Assembly: GCF_000276805.1 (NCBI RefSeq)
Contig: NZ_AKXQ01000033.1
Location: forward strand, 1-47,185
Direction of reading: 5' to 3'
DNA: 47,185 bases
Source: Moritella dasanensis ArB 0140
Lineage (GTDB): Bacteria; Pseudomonadota; Gammaproteobacteria; Enterobacterales; Moritellaceae
A program made the position numbers and the translations under genes. Under the pieces are notes generated by a model, which was given only the letters and a program-made list of their open reading frames with translations, did not search any database and was not told the origin of the DNA. Positions 25,664-34,491 of this stretch are shown here, in pieces; within the stretch, counting starts at the first letter, position 1; each line of letters opens with the position of its first letter.

Positions 25664-25682
25664 CCAACAGTGCCGCTGTTGG
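25664..25682 (+). other. Small hairpin in the leader of the pilin-like gene
   Basis: CCAACAG-TGCCG-CTGTTGG is a perfect 7-bp stem with a five-base loop, about 85 bases upstream of the pilin start. There is no U-tract, so it is not a terminator; role unknown. Confidence 0.5.
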
Positions 25683-25768
25683 ACTAAACCTGTCGTTTAC
25701 TTATCGCATTAATGTACCGTATTAACTTAGGTTGCTAACATCGCACATTCGACAACAAGGCGGATGTG

Positions 25769-26311
25769 ATGAACAAGCAGCAAGGGGTTACATTAATCGA
25801 ACTAACTATAGTGATTATCATACTCGGTATACTTGCCGCATCTGCGATCCCTAAATTCACGAACCTATCATCCAGCGCTCGCCTTGCTGTACTCAAAGGT
25901 ATGGAAGGAGCACTGCGCAGTGGTGTTAACTTGATCCACGCTAAAGCTGTACTGACTAATCAAGATAACCCACCTGAAGAAGGTAAAGACAAATTCGTTG
26001 CCGATATTGATGGCATCACCATGACATTACACAGTGGTTACCCAGATGGTAATTGGATGAATGGAGTGCGCTATGCCATTAGTTTAGATGACGTAGAATT
26101 TTCTAAACAAGCCAAAGATATATGTAAAGCAGATTGGTGTGGCAGAGGCGAACAACAAGAGTTACCGAGCGGCATTATTATAACCCAAGGTTATATTGCC
26201 AAAGTATTTCCAAGAGGCTACAGTTGGAATGATCAATGCGGGGTTTATTATATTAATCATCACGATGGTTCCAATCCGGAAATAGGCCTAGAAATTAAAA
26301 ATTGTAAATAA
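25769..26311 (+). CDS. Type IV pilin-like protein (MSHA-type prepilin)
   Basis: 180 residues with a class III signal: MNKQQG|VTLIELTIVIIILGILAASAIPKF, cleaved by prepilin peptidase after Gly6, with Glu5 of the mature protein present. The length, the N-terminal helix and the C-terminal cysteines (ICKADWC and DQC...KNC) resemble MshA/PilA major pilins. The ATG at 25769 is chosen over an overlapping GTG because AAGGCGG is spaced for it. No assembly ATPase or other pilin gene is adjacent, so this is an orphan pilin that must use machinery encoded elsewhere. Confidence 0.82.
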   Translation: MNKQQGVTLIELTIVIIILGILAASAIPKFTNLSSSARLAVLKGMEGALRSGVNLIHAKAVLTNQDNPPEEGKDKFVADIDGITMTLHSGYPDGNWMNGVRYAISLDDVEFSKQAKDICKADWCGRGEQQELPSGIIITQGYIAKVFPRGYSWNDQCGVYYINHHDGSNPEIGLEIKNCK

Positions 26312-26388
26312 ATGTATAATAATCAATGTATTGACGTCTTAAGCAGTTTAAACTTATCCTTTCAATTTACAGTCAAAGGTCATCAAAA

Positions 26389-26785
26389 ATGCAACGGGTT
26401 TTTACTCATTTATTCATACTTTTAAGTCTATTTTCTTTCAATATCTGGGCAAATGACGGCGTCTTAAAACGCGCTTATAATAACCAACAAAGTGATCTCC
26501 AAGTTAAAGGTTCAGGTAAAGTAACCCGTATACTTGCCGATGATAATAAAGGCTCCCGCCACCAGAAATTCTTGTTACAACTGAAAAGCAGTCAAACCAT
26601 TTTAATCGCCCATAATATTGATTTAGCGCCACGTATTAATAGCTTGAAAGTCGGTGATACCGTACAGTTTTACGGTGAGTATGAATGGAACAGTATAAGG
26701 TGGCATTATCCATTGGACCCATAAAGATCCGCGTAATCATCATCAGCACGGTTGGTTGAAACATCGCGGCCGGGTTTATAACTGA
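26389..26785 (+). pseudogene. DUF3465 family exported protein, broken by a single-base frameshift
   Basis: The intact frame (26389-26724) gives a signal peptide (LFILLSLFSFNIWA) and the DUF3465 domain up to GEYEWNS, then runs into IRWHYPLDP and stops. In the next frame, bases 26699-26782 encode GGIIHWTHKDPRNHHQHGWL and the rest of the family's C terminus, ending KHRGRVYN at a TGA (26783-26785). Dropping one base near 26695-26696 restores GEYEWNSKGGIIHWTHKDP, the expected family sequence. The gene is thus frameshifted by one extra base, or the assembly is wrong there. The family's function is unknown. Confidence 0.85.
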
Positions 26786-26917
26786 TTTATAACCAATACT
26801 CCAAACTCCCCCTCACTCCACAGTATTAATTTGGCGAAGCCGCTACTCTTTAACAATAATTAAAAGGTAGCGCCGTATTAGTAATGAAACTGCGCTTTAT
26901 TATGTGTTTGGGGGTTT

Positions 26918-28057
26918 ATGAGTGGGACTAAACAAGGATTGTTATTAACTGGCGGTGGTGCGAGAGCTGCATATCAAGTCGGTGCGTTAAAAGCCATTGC
27001 GGAATTCTACCCGCGTAATCATGGTACGCCGTTTAAAGTCATTACCGGTACATCCGCAGGGGCAATCAATAGTTGCGCAATAGCCTGCTACGCCAGTTGC
27101 TTTCGCTTAGGGGTAAAAAAGCTAGAGTATATCTGGAATAACTTCCACGCTAATCAAGTATTTCAATGCAGTTTCAACGAGATATCACGGCACTTGCTAC
27201 TAACCTTTTTATCCAAGTTCCAATCACCGCATGCTGCGCGCCAACCGGTATCGTTGTTTAACAACAAACCCTTGTATCACTTGCTCGATCGGTATTTGGA
27301 TATGCGCCGTATCGATATCAACATTCAACGCCAGCACCTAGATGCGATTTCGATCACCGCATCTGACTATAACAACGGCGATTCCATCAGTTTCTTTCAA
27401 GGTAATCAACAATTACAAGAATGGCAACGCGCTCGACGCAGAGGTTTACGTACGCGCTTACACACTAATCACTTGATAGCCTCATCTGCGATCCCGTTAG
27501 TTTTTCCTTGTACTCAAATCGGCCATAATTTTTACGGTGATGGTTCGGTGCATCAACTATCACCACTTAGCCCCGCCATCCACCTTGGCGCAGAAAAGCT
27601 ACTGGTGATCGGGGCTGAACAACCACCGCAGATACTGACATTAGGGGAAGTACGTCAGACACCATCGGGGGCAGATATCGCGGGGCATTTGCTTGATACT
27701 ATTTTTACCGATACCTTAAACTCAGACATCGAACGCTTAAACCGGATCAATGACACCTTAGCCTTAACTCCTGCATCACAACAAGCGTCACTGCAGTCAT
27801 CATTAGGCATGAAACCAATCGGGTTATTCCGCCTTACTAATGAACATGATATTAATGCCATTGCCGATAAATATTTTCACGATCTGCCGATAACCATCCG
27901 CACCCTGTTACGTACTATCGGGGTCAATCAAGGCAGTAATTCGTCAATCACCTCTTACTTGATGTTTGAACAAAACTATACCCGAGAGTTAATTAATTTA
28001 GGCTATCAAGATGTGCAAAAACAGGAAATGGAATTAAGAGGTTTTTTAAATATATAA
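26918..28057 (+). CDS. Patatin-like phospholipase (RssA/YchK type)
   Basis: 379 residues. The oxyanion-hole motif GGGARAAYQVG starts at residue 12, the nucleophile elbow GTSAG holds Ser46, and the catalytic Asp208 is in GDGSVHQLSPLSPAI; these make a complete Ser-Asp dyad. Patatin enzymes hydrolyse phospholipid or other acyl esters. No signal peptide is present, so it is cytoplasmic or peripheral on the inner membrane. A G-rich ribosome-binding site (GGGGG) lies before the ATG. It converges on the antiporter gene with only 12 bases between stops and no clear terminator. Confidence 0.9.
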   Translation: MSGTKQGLLLTGGGARAAYQVGALKAIAEFYPRNHGTPFKVITGTSAGAINSCAIACYASCFRLGVKKLEYIWNNFHANQVFQCSFNEISRHLLLTFLSKFQSPHAARQPVSLFNNKPLYHLLDRYLDMRRIDINIQRQHLDAISITASDYNNGDSISFFQGNQQLQEWQRARRRGLRTRLHTNHLIASSAIPLVFPCTQIGHNFYGDGSVHQLSPLSPAIHLGAEKLLVIGAEQPPQILTLGEVRQTPSGADIAGHLLDTIFTDTLNSDIERLNRINDTLALTPASQQASLQSSLGMKPIGLFRLTNEHDINAIADKYFHDLPITIRTLLRTIGVNQGSNSSITSYLMFEQNYTRELINLGYQDVQKQEMELRGFLNI

Positions 28058-28069
28058 CGTAATTTAAAC

Positions 28070-30034
28070 TTAGCCAGCCCAACCCCCTAGCAAACAATGT
28101 TCTGCACGTTTAACGTAACGTGACGGCCCACAAACCAACACTACATCACCTATTTCAAAGATAAACTCCTGATCAACACGGTTAAGCTCAACCCCTTGTC
28201 TGCGTACTGCACGGTAACTGACTTCTTTTAATTGTAGTTCTGCCACACTTTTACCAATGGCGTAAGCACCAAACTCCAGGCGGATCGCATGCAGTCGCTC
28301 TAGCATTTCGCTTTCTTCAAAAGACACATTACTTTCACCACCAAAATAAAAGCCATGTAAATGGTTATACTGGCCTTGGCGTTCGTGTTGTAATCGCTTT
28401 AAAATACGCTTGATTGGCACCCCTGATATCGCCAGTACATGCGATACCATCATCAAGCTGCCTTCTAACGATTCCGGCACCACGTCTGTCGCTCCCGCAT
28501 CATGTAAGCGCTGCATATTCGAATCATCGGTGGTACGCACCAATACCTTAGCGTCAGTTAAGGGTTTGACGATCTTTAACAGTTCGATAGCTTTCTCGGT
28601 ATCTTTGAAGGTAATAATAATCGACTTCGCTTTATCGACCCCCAACATCATTTGAATTTCGCGCCGGCTGGCATCACCAAACTCAATTTTTTCACCACCG
28701 TTTAAGGCTTCTTGCACACGCACCGGATCACGATCTATCACCGTATAAGGAATACCTTCAATTTTTAAAAATCGGGCGATAGTTTGGCCGCCGCGACCAT
28801 AACCACAAACAATCACATGATCGATATATTGCCCTGGCAATGGTGGAGAAAGCCCACTTTTAGATTTAGGTTTAGACTGAAACAGTAACCGCCGAACAAT
28901 TTCCTCGTGGCAATTTATTAACCAAGGTGTCATCGCCATACTCACTACCCCGACACCAACAAGGGTCGATATTAACGGTAACGGTAACAATTCTAACTTG
29001 CCTGCCAGCGCCAACAATACAAAGCCAAACTCGCCCATTTGCGCTAATACTAAGCCAGTACTCAGAGCATTACGGCTACTCTCCCCTAAACTTTTAGCTA
29101 AAATAAACACTAAGATTATTTTACTTAACATCATGACAACGAGCACAATGATCAAACGTGGCCAATCTGTCAGCAAACTCGGTAAATTCAATAACATGCC
29201 GATAGTAATAAAGAACAGCCCCATCAGTACATCACGAAACGGACGAATATCAGCTTCAAGTTGGTGTCGATAAGGCCCTTCGCCCAACATCATGCCCGCT
29301 AAAAATGCCCCCAAAGCCATCGACAAGCCTAACCAATGGGTCATCAACCCAGCAATTAATGCCACTAACAATGTCGACATCACAAACAATTCATCAGAGC
29401 GGGTTAACGCGATTTCTTTAAATACCGTCGGTAAGATCCAACGCCCTACAGAAAGGATCACAAACACCGCAAGTAAGCCCTTAACCAAGGCCCAACCCAT
29501 TTGCTCGGCAATCAGCATGACGTCACCACTTTGTTGCGCCAGCAAGGGGATCATAATAAGGAAAGGTACGACGGCAATATCTTGGAATAACAACACACTG
29601 ATCGACAATTTCGACATGCGGGTATTAAGAAGTTTCGATTCTGCCAATTGCTTGATCACGATAGCCGTCGATGACATTAACATCGCCGAGGCCACGACAA
29701 AGGCTTGAGACCAATATAATGACGCGAATATACCCAGCGCAGTAAAGAGCAATCCAACAGACATGACCTGGCCGCCACCAAGACCTAACACCAGATGCCG
29801 CATCGACAATAAGCGCGGCAGTGAGAATTCTAAACCGAGGGAAAACATCAGAAAAACCACGCCCAGTTCAGCAAACAACTCAATATCCGCTTGTTCGACG
29901 ATCAATTGAAAACCATAAGGTCCGGCAATCACACCCGTCGCCAGATAAGCCAGGATCGGCGGTAGATGAAAACGCTGAAATAACGCGACCAGAGCCACCG
30001 CGATAGAAAGTAATAGAATAATATCAATAAACAA
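28070..30034 (-). CDS. CPA2-family monovalent cation/proton antiporter with RCK domain (KefB/YbaL-like)
   Basis: 654 residues. The first 390 or so form a Na+/H+-exchanger fold with about 12-13 spans (FLMFSLGLEFSLPRLL, YRHQLEADIRPFRDVLMGLFFITIGMLL). A TrkA-N nucleotide-binding domain follows (VIVCGYGRGGQTIARFLKIEGIPYTVIDRDP), then a TrkA-C domain (residues about 570-645). Family members expel K+ or Na+ in exchange for protons under nucleotide or glutathione control. The start is a TTG at 30034 with an excellent GGAGGTGA site seven bases upstream; no in-frame ATG is better placed. Confidence 0.9.
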   Translation of the reverse strand: MFIDIILLLSIAVALVALFQRFHLPPILAYLATGVIAGPYGFQLIVEQADIELFAELGVVFLMFSLGLEFSLPRLLSMRHLVLGLGGGQVMSVGLLFTALGIFASLYWSQAFVVASAMLMSSTAIVIKQLAESKLLNTRMSKLSISVLLFQDIAVVPFLIMIPLLAQQSGDVMLIAEQMGWALVKGLLAVFVILSVGRWILPTVFKEIALTRSDELFVMSTLLVALIAGLMTHWLGLSMALGAFLAGMMLGEGPYRHQLEADIRPFRDVLMGLFFITIGMLLNLPSLLTDWPRLIIVLVVMMLSKIILVFILAKSLGESSRNALSTGLVLAQMGEFGFVLLALAGKLELLPLPLISTLVGVGVVSMAMTPWLINCHEEIVRRLLFQSKPKSKSGLSPPLPGQYIDHVIVCGYGRGGQTIARFLKIEGIPYTVIDRDPVRVQEALNGGEKIEFGDASRREIQMMLGVDKAKSIIITFKDTEKAIELLKIVKPLTDAKVLVRTTDDSNMQRLHDAGATDVVPESLEGSLMMVSHVLAISGVPIKRILKRLQHERQGQYNHLHGFYFGGESNVSFEESEMLERLHAIRLEFGAYAIGKSVAELQLKEVSYRAVRRQGVELNRVDQEFIFEIGDVVLVCGPSRYVKRAEHCLLGGWAG

Positions 30035-30259
30035 ATTATCACCTCCGAAGCCGCTAAGTAGACGTTATCAATACAGTAACCAATAAGAATAACTGCAATA
30101 TCATTAAAGAATATGTACTAGCGCCCGATTTAACAAGTGAGCGTAAGGATCAATAAAAAGATTAACATTAATTTAACTGTGACTTTTTATAACGATGGTA
30201 CGCAATATGCATGTTTTATCATTATACTAAATAAAGTAATTTTTTTGACAGAGGTAAAA

Positions 30260-31147
30260 ATGGATAACTTAAGCATCATCAATACCCCTATAATTCATAC
30301 GAATTATGGGTTTACTGCGCCAAAACGGCAGCAGAAATTGACGTCTGCGCAAACCATTGCCACCCTAAAAAAGTTACAGACTAGTTTAGATGTCGATTCT
30401 TTGTTACATAACTTTGCCGCTATAGCGGCACAACATGTCCGTTTTACCGGTTTGAGCTTTACCGATGAAATGAATAACATCCATTTAAAAACTGACTGTA
30501 CCGCGACCTTCCAACAGAATTACCACTTGGCTATCGCAGGTAAAGATCTTGGCGCATTACTATATAGTTCAGTAAAACCATTCAAAATTAATGAGCTGAG
30601 CATATTAAAAGAGTTACATCAGCTATTAGAAACCAACCTAATGCATGCCTTGATGTTACAAGAAATGCAGGTCCGGATAATGAAAGATCATCTCACTGGT
30701 TTAGATAATCGTGCCAGTTTTGATGAAAACATTCATCGATCTTACAGCCTGTGCCAGCGTCATAAATCAAATATGGCGTTATTGGTTACTGACTTAGATG
30801 ATTTCAAACGTGTTAATGACACTTATGGCCATCTGTTTGGTGATAAGATCCTGAAACATTATGCCCACGTATTACAACGTAGTATTCGTAATAGTGATGT
30901 GGCGTTTCGATTGGGTGGTGATGAGTTTGCGATCATCTTACAACCAGCTTCATCCCAGTCTACACGCTTAGTCATTGATCGCATTGAAAGTGAAATTAAA
31001 AGTGATGCTTTGCTTAGCGAATTCAACATCACGTCAGCAATCGGTTCAGCAACATGGCGCGCCGGTGAAACAGTTGAGAGTTTGTTTAAGCTCGCAGATG
31101 AAGCGCTGTATAACAATAAATTCGACAGTAAATTCAACAGTAAATAA
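30260..31147 (+). CDS. Diguanylate cyclase (GGDEF domain)
   Basis: 295 residues. The GGDEF motif is intact (RLGGDEFAII, residues 219-223). An inhibitory I-site RNSD sits at residues 210-213, five residues before it, so product inhibition by c-di-GMP is expected. Other GGDEF landmarks are DHLTGLDNRASFD and LVTDLDDFKRVNDTYGH. The N-terminal 125 residues look like a degenerate GAF-type sensor without membrane spans, so the protein is soluble. GAGGT precedes the ATG at 30260; the longer frame upstream lacks a ribosome-binding site. Confidence 0.9.
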   Translation: MDNLSIINTPIIHTNYGFTAPKRQQKLTSAQTIATLKKLQTSLDVDSLLHNFAAIAAQHVRFTGLSFTDEMNNIHLKTDCTATFQQNYHLAIAGKDLGALLYSSVKPFKINELSILKELHQLLETNLMHALMLQEMQVRIMKDHLTGLDNRASFDENIHRSYSLCQRHKSNMALLVTDLDDFKRVNDTYGHLFGDKILKHYAHVLQRSIRNSDVAFRLGGDEFAIILQPASSQSTRLVIDRIESEIKSDALLSEFNITSAIGSATWRAGETVESLFKLADEALYNNKFDSKFNSK

Positions 31148-31148
31148 A

Positions 31149-31177
31149 AAGCTCACCAAATCAAATTTGATGAGCTT
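31149..31177 (-). terminator. Intrinsic terminator of zntA
   Basis: AAGCTCA (31149-31155) and CAAAT (31157-31161) pair with ATTTG (31165-31169) and TGAGCTT (31171-31177). The lone C/A mismatch becomes G-U on the minus-strand RNA, which then runs into TTTTTATTTA. It lies directly beyond the diguanylate cyclase stop and may serve both genes. Confidence 0.7.
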
Positions 31178-31213
31178 CATTGAGTATAGAACAGCTTAGC
31201 CTAGCGGCGCCTG

Positions 31214-31268
31214 TTATTTACGTAGCGATTATTTACGTACTTATTTTCGTAGCTATTATTTACGTAAC
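31214..31268 (-). repeat. In-frame tandem copies of the zntA tail and stop codon
   Basis: The zntA end reads L-R-K-stop (31256-31267). Continuing in the same frame, the minus strand reads stop, L-R-K-stop, V-R-K-stop, S-L-R-K-stop down to base 31214. Spacings are 15, 12 and 15 bases, all multiples of three, built on the unit TACGTAAATAA. Confidence 0.9.
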
Positions 31269-33628
31269 AACCTTAACGCATTTGCTGTTACCAATGCAGT
31301 TGCACCTGAATCAGCTAAAATAGCCACCCACAGTCCCGTCATCCCCAGTAATGTCGTCACCAAGAATACCGCTTTAAGACCAACAGCCAAGCCTATATTT
31401 TGCTTAATATTGGTAAGCGTTGCCTGACCCAGTTCCACCATTTGTGGTAATTCCACCAAGCGATTATGCATCAAGGCAACATCTGCAGCTTCTAACGCCA
31501 CATCTGTACCACCGCCCATCGCAATACCTAAACTGGCACTTTTCATTGCCGGCGCATCATTAATACCATCACCAACCATGGCTGTAGCTTTATCTTGGCT
31601 TAGTTCAGCAACAATACGCGACTTATCTTCAGGTAATAACTCTGCACGATATTCCATGCCTAATGAATCGGCAATTACTTTCGCAGTTCGGCGATTATCA
31701 CCCGTTAACATCACGGTATTGATACCTAATCGCTGCAACTCTTCAATCGCTTGTTTAGCATCTTCACGGATACTGTCGGCCAATGCGACTAACCCGATCA
31801 CTTGCTCATTCTGCAATACAACAACTGTGGTATTACCTTTATTTTCAAGATCTTCGATAGCTGTTTTCACATGCGCTAGTTCAGCAAGTTGCGCGGTCAT
31901 ATGATGTGGTGCCAACAATTTAATTAACTGTGCTTCACCCTCATATTGCACTTCACCTTGCACCCCTAACCCCGCTAAGGTTTCATCGTTCGTTACCGTT
32001 AATAACGAAATTGATTGTTGCTGTGCATGAGCCAAAATTGCCGTTGCAAGCGGGTGATTTGAGGTTTGCTCAATACTAGCCGCAAGCTGTAATACTTTGC
32101 TTTCATCATCAATGAAGCTCACAACACTGGTTACCTCCGGTACACCTTGCGTTAAAGTACCGGTTTTATCAAAGGCAATTTGTTGAATACGACCAATCTG
32201 CTCTAGTGCTGCGCCACCTTTAACTAATACACCACGCTTACTTGAAGCGGATAATGCCGATGTCACTGCTGCTGGAGTTGAAATAACCAAGGCACAAGGA
32301 CATGCAATCAAGAGTAATGTTAAGCCTTTATAAACCCACTCAGTCCAATCACCGCCAAATAATAACGGTGGCACAACCACAACAGCCAACGCTAACAACA
32401 TCATTGCCGGCGTGTACCAACGGCTAAAGCCATCAAGGAATCGTTCGATTGGCGCTTTGTTTTCTTCAGCTTCTTCAATCAAGTGTAAAATACGGTCAAT
32501 CGCATTATTACCCGACTCAGATACAACACGTAACTGAGCAACACGGTTAACAGCTAAGCTACCCGCCATCACTATATCTTCAGCTTGATGTTCTACGGGT
32601 ACTGACTCACCCGTTAATGCACTTTCATCAAAGCTAATACCAGACGCTAATAACGCACCATCCGCAGGTAAACGGTCACCGGGTTTTATTTCAATAATAT
32701 CACCAGGTTGTAAATCACTTGCAGAAACGACCACACGCTTATCACCAACGATAGTTGTGGCATCTTCAGGCACTAACGACATTAATGATTTAACGCCTTT
32801 ACGGGCCTTCCCTGCGGCATACGATTCTAGTTTTTCACCGATCATGAATAGTACTAATACCATCGCAGATTCAGCCGTTTCCCCTAAGACAAGCGCACCA
32901 ACAGTCGCAACAGACATCAATGTTTCGATGGCAAATGGGGTCCCTGAACGCGCTAATTTAATCGAGCGGTTAATAACAGGAATAACACCAAATACACTAG
33001 CGAAGGTAAATAGCCACTGACTAGCGTCACTGTTAAATTGCGTTAAAATCGCAGCGATAACAATCGCACTGACTAACGTGATCGCATGCCAATGCTCGCG
33101 TAGGTTTTGTGATAATGAATTATCTTCTTCAACGTCAGTCGATTTTTTACCGACTTCTTGTAACTTGAATCCCGCTTTAACCACCGCATCAGTAACTTGT
33201 TGCTTGGTGCTTTCAACGGCATCTGTATTAGGTTCTTTTTTGATATCAACAAGTAGCTTTTCGGTGGCAAATGCAACACGACATTGCTGTACTTGTGGTA
33301 ATGCTTGAACGGCTTTTTCTACTTTACGGGCACAACTAGGACAGTCCATGCCTGTTACTAACCAGGATAAACGTGTAGTTAAACTACTGGACTCGGGTTC
33401 CTCGTCATCAGCAATAATATCATTTGATTCTTTGTGTGCGCAGCAAGAGTCGCTACTACTAGTACTGACTTGATGCTCATCTGTATGTTGATGTTCATGG
33501 ACGTGGGTTTTGCTGTGATCGTTACCACAACATCCCTGATTTGATTTTGGTGCTGTTATAGCTGCGTCTTTAGAGACTGTAGCTTTAGATGATCTGTCTT
33601 TAGATATAGTGCTGCCTTTACATGACAT
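31256..33628 (-). CDS. zntA: Zinc/cadmium/lead-exporting P-type ATPase
   Basis: 790 residues, inner membrane. The order is a Cys/His-rich N terminus (CCGNDHSKTHVHEHQHTDEH, then SCCAHKE), a heavy-metal-associated domain with GMDCPSCA, two N-terminal spans, the actuator domain (FDESALTGES), the CPC transport motif (LLIACPCALVIS), the phosphorylation site DKTGT, the HP motif (SNHPLA) and the hinge MVGDGINDAPA. This is a type 1B ATPase expelling Zn2+, Cd2+ or Pb2+. The ATG at 33628 is chosen for CGAGGATAA upstream and the MSCKG start. An ArsR-type operator covers its promoter. Confidence 0.93.
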   Translation of the reverse strand: MSCKGSTISKDRSSKATVSKDAAITAPKSNQGCCGNDHSKTHVHEHQHTDEHQVSTSSSDSCCAHKESNDIIADDEEPESSSLTTRLSWLVTGMDCPSCARKVEKAVQALPQVQQCRVAFATEKLLVDIKKEPNTDAVESTKQQVTDAVVKAGFKLQEVGKKSTDVEEDNSLSQNLREHWHAITLVSAIVIAAILTQFNSDASQWLFTFASVFGVIPVINRSIKLARSGTPFAIETLMSVATVGALVLGETAESAMVLVLFMIGEKLESYAAGKARKGVKSLMSLVPEDATTIVGDKRVVVSASDLQPGDIIEIKPGDRLPADGALLASGISFDESALTGESVPVEHQAEDIVMAGSLAVNRVAQLRVVSESGNNAIDRILHLIEEAEENKAPIERFLDGFSRWYTPAMMLLALAVVVVPPLLFGGDWTEWVYKGLTLLLIACPCALVISTPAAVTSALSASSKRGVLVKGGAALEQIGRIQQIAFDKTGTLTQGVPEVTSVVSFIDDESKVLQLAASIEQTSNHPLATAILAHAQQQSISLLTVTNDETLAGLGVQGEVQYEGEAQLIKLLAPHHMTAQLAELAHVKTAIEDLENKGNTTVVVLQNEQVIGLVALADSIREDAKQAIEELQRLGINTVMLTGDNRRTAKVIADSLGMEYRAELLPEDKSRIVAELSQDKATAMVGDGINDAPAMKSASLGIAMGGGTDVALEAADVALMHNRLVELPQMVELGQATLTNIKQNIGLAVGLKAVFLVTTLLGMTGLWVAILADSGATALVTANALRLLRK

Positions 33629-33702
33629 AAGGTTATCCTCGTAAATAGAATTAATGTTAGCAATATGAGTAACAGTTAATGCGTTCAAGCTAGTTAACTT
33701 AC

Positions 33703-33722
33703 ATATAAATATATATTCATAT
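33703..33722. promoter_or_regulatory. ArsR/SmtB-type operator over the zntA promoter
   Basis: ATATAAA-TATATA-TTCATAT is an inverted repeat with one mismatch in fourteen arm bases. It matches the ATATGAA-N6-TTCATAT pattern bound by zinc-sensing ArsR/SmtB-family repressors. It overlaps the predicted -10 element, and a matching regulator is encoded two genes upstream. Confidence 0.65.
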
Positions 33723-33736
33723 TAACTTTCATTCAA
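33708..33736 (-). promoter_or_regulatory. Sigma-70 promoter of zntA
   Basis: On the minus strand, TTGAAT (33731-33736), a 17-base spacer and TATATT (33708-33713). It lies about 80 bases upstream of the zntA start, just after the terminator of the HD-domain gene. Confidence 0.6.
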
Positions 33737-33752
33737 GTGTATTTACAAAAAA

Positions 33753-33792
33753 AAGCTAATTCAGTCGTTATTGTTAACGAATAAATTAGCTT
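33753..33792 (-). terminator. Intrinsic terminator of the HD-domain gene
   Basis: AAGCTAATT (33753-33761) pairs with AATTAGCTT (33784-33792), and an inner CGTTA/TAACG stem caps it. On the minus strand TTTTTTTTG follows. It separates the arsR-HD pair from zntA transcriptionally. Confidence 0.88.
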
Positions 33793-33834
33793 AGTTGTAC
33801 TGGATCATGATGTGACGACGTTAATCGTACTCTG

Positions 33835-34455
33835 CTATGTCAGTAATTCCGACTGCAGCTGTACTAAGAAATCACGCATATATACACTACGACGCTGAGC
33901 TTCAGCCTTTGCTGCTTGTGTTTGCATGCTGTCACCGAGCGTTAATAACTTGGTAAAGAAGTGATCTAACGTATACACATTGTCGTCAGGTTCACGTGTT
34001 TCACAGAGCGGATCAATAGCACTATAAAGCTGACGATTCAGTTTGCCGCCAACTAAAATACAACGGGCAATACCTATCGCGCCTAATGCATCCATACGAT
34101 CAGCGTCTTGTAGTATTTTCGCTTCTAATGTTTCCGGGGTGATATTGGCGCTAAAACTGTGGGCAACAATCGCATGATGGATGGCACTGTAGTATCGCTC
34201 GGGATAGTCAATTTGTTGTAAAAATTCAACCGCGCGATCGGCGGCTAATAATGACGCTTGCTTACGTTGTGGATGATCTTTAGCAACGGCAACACAATCA
34301 TGTAACCACGCTGCAGGTTCTAATATCGCGAGGTTTGCACCTTCACGCTCACCCAATTGTCTAGCGGTGGCAACGACACGTTCAATATGATCGATATCAT
34401 GGGCACGGTCATCGCTCCCCAACTGTGTTAGAAATTCAATAAACAGGTTTCGCAT
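33835..34455 (-). CDS. HD-domain phosphohydrolase (YedJ-like)
   Basis: 206 residues, soluble. Metal-binding HD-superfamily motifs appear in order: DRAHDIDHIERV, AAWLHDC, IHHAIVAHSF and ILQDADRMDALGAIG. Such enzymes hydrolyse phosphate esters of nucleotides or similar substrates; the exact substrate is unknown. It starts 36 bases after the ArsR-type gene on the same strand and probably shares its transcript, ending at a strong terminator before zntA. Confidence 0.87.
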   Translation of the reverse strand: MRNLFIEFLTQLGSDDRAHDIDHIERVVATARQLGEREGANLAILEPAAWLHDCVAVAKDHPQRKQASLLAADRAVEFLQQIDYPERYYSAIHHAIVAHSFSANITPETLEAKILQDADRMDALGAIGIARCILVGGKLNRQLYSAIDPLCETREPDDNVYTLDHFFTKLLTLGDSMQTQAAKAEAQRRSVYMRDFLVQLQSELLT

Positions 34456-34491
34456 AACAGACTCTTCGACATTTAATAATTAAAAAGGTAA

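Noticed and set aside
26389-26785. Programmed ribosomal frameshift in the DUF3465 gene
   Set aside because: There is no slippery heptamer or downstream pseudoknot at the junction, and the family is not known to frameshift. A one-base insertion or assembly error explains it more simply.
29292-29708. Plus-strand 138-residue open frame inside the antiporter gene
   Set aside because: It is antisense to a clear membrane protein, and its Asn/Thr/Ile-rich composition is what the reverse of such a gene produces.
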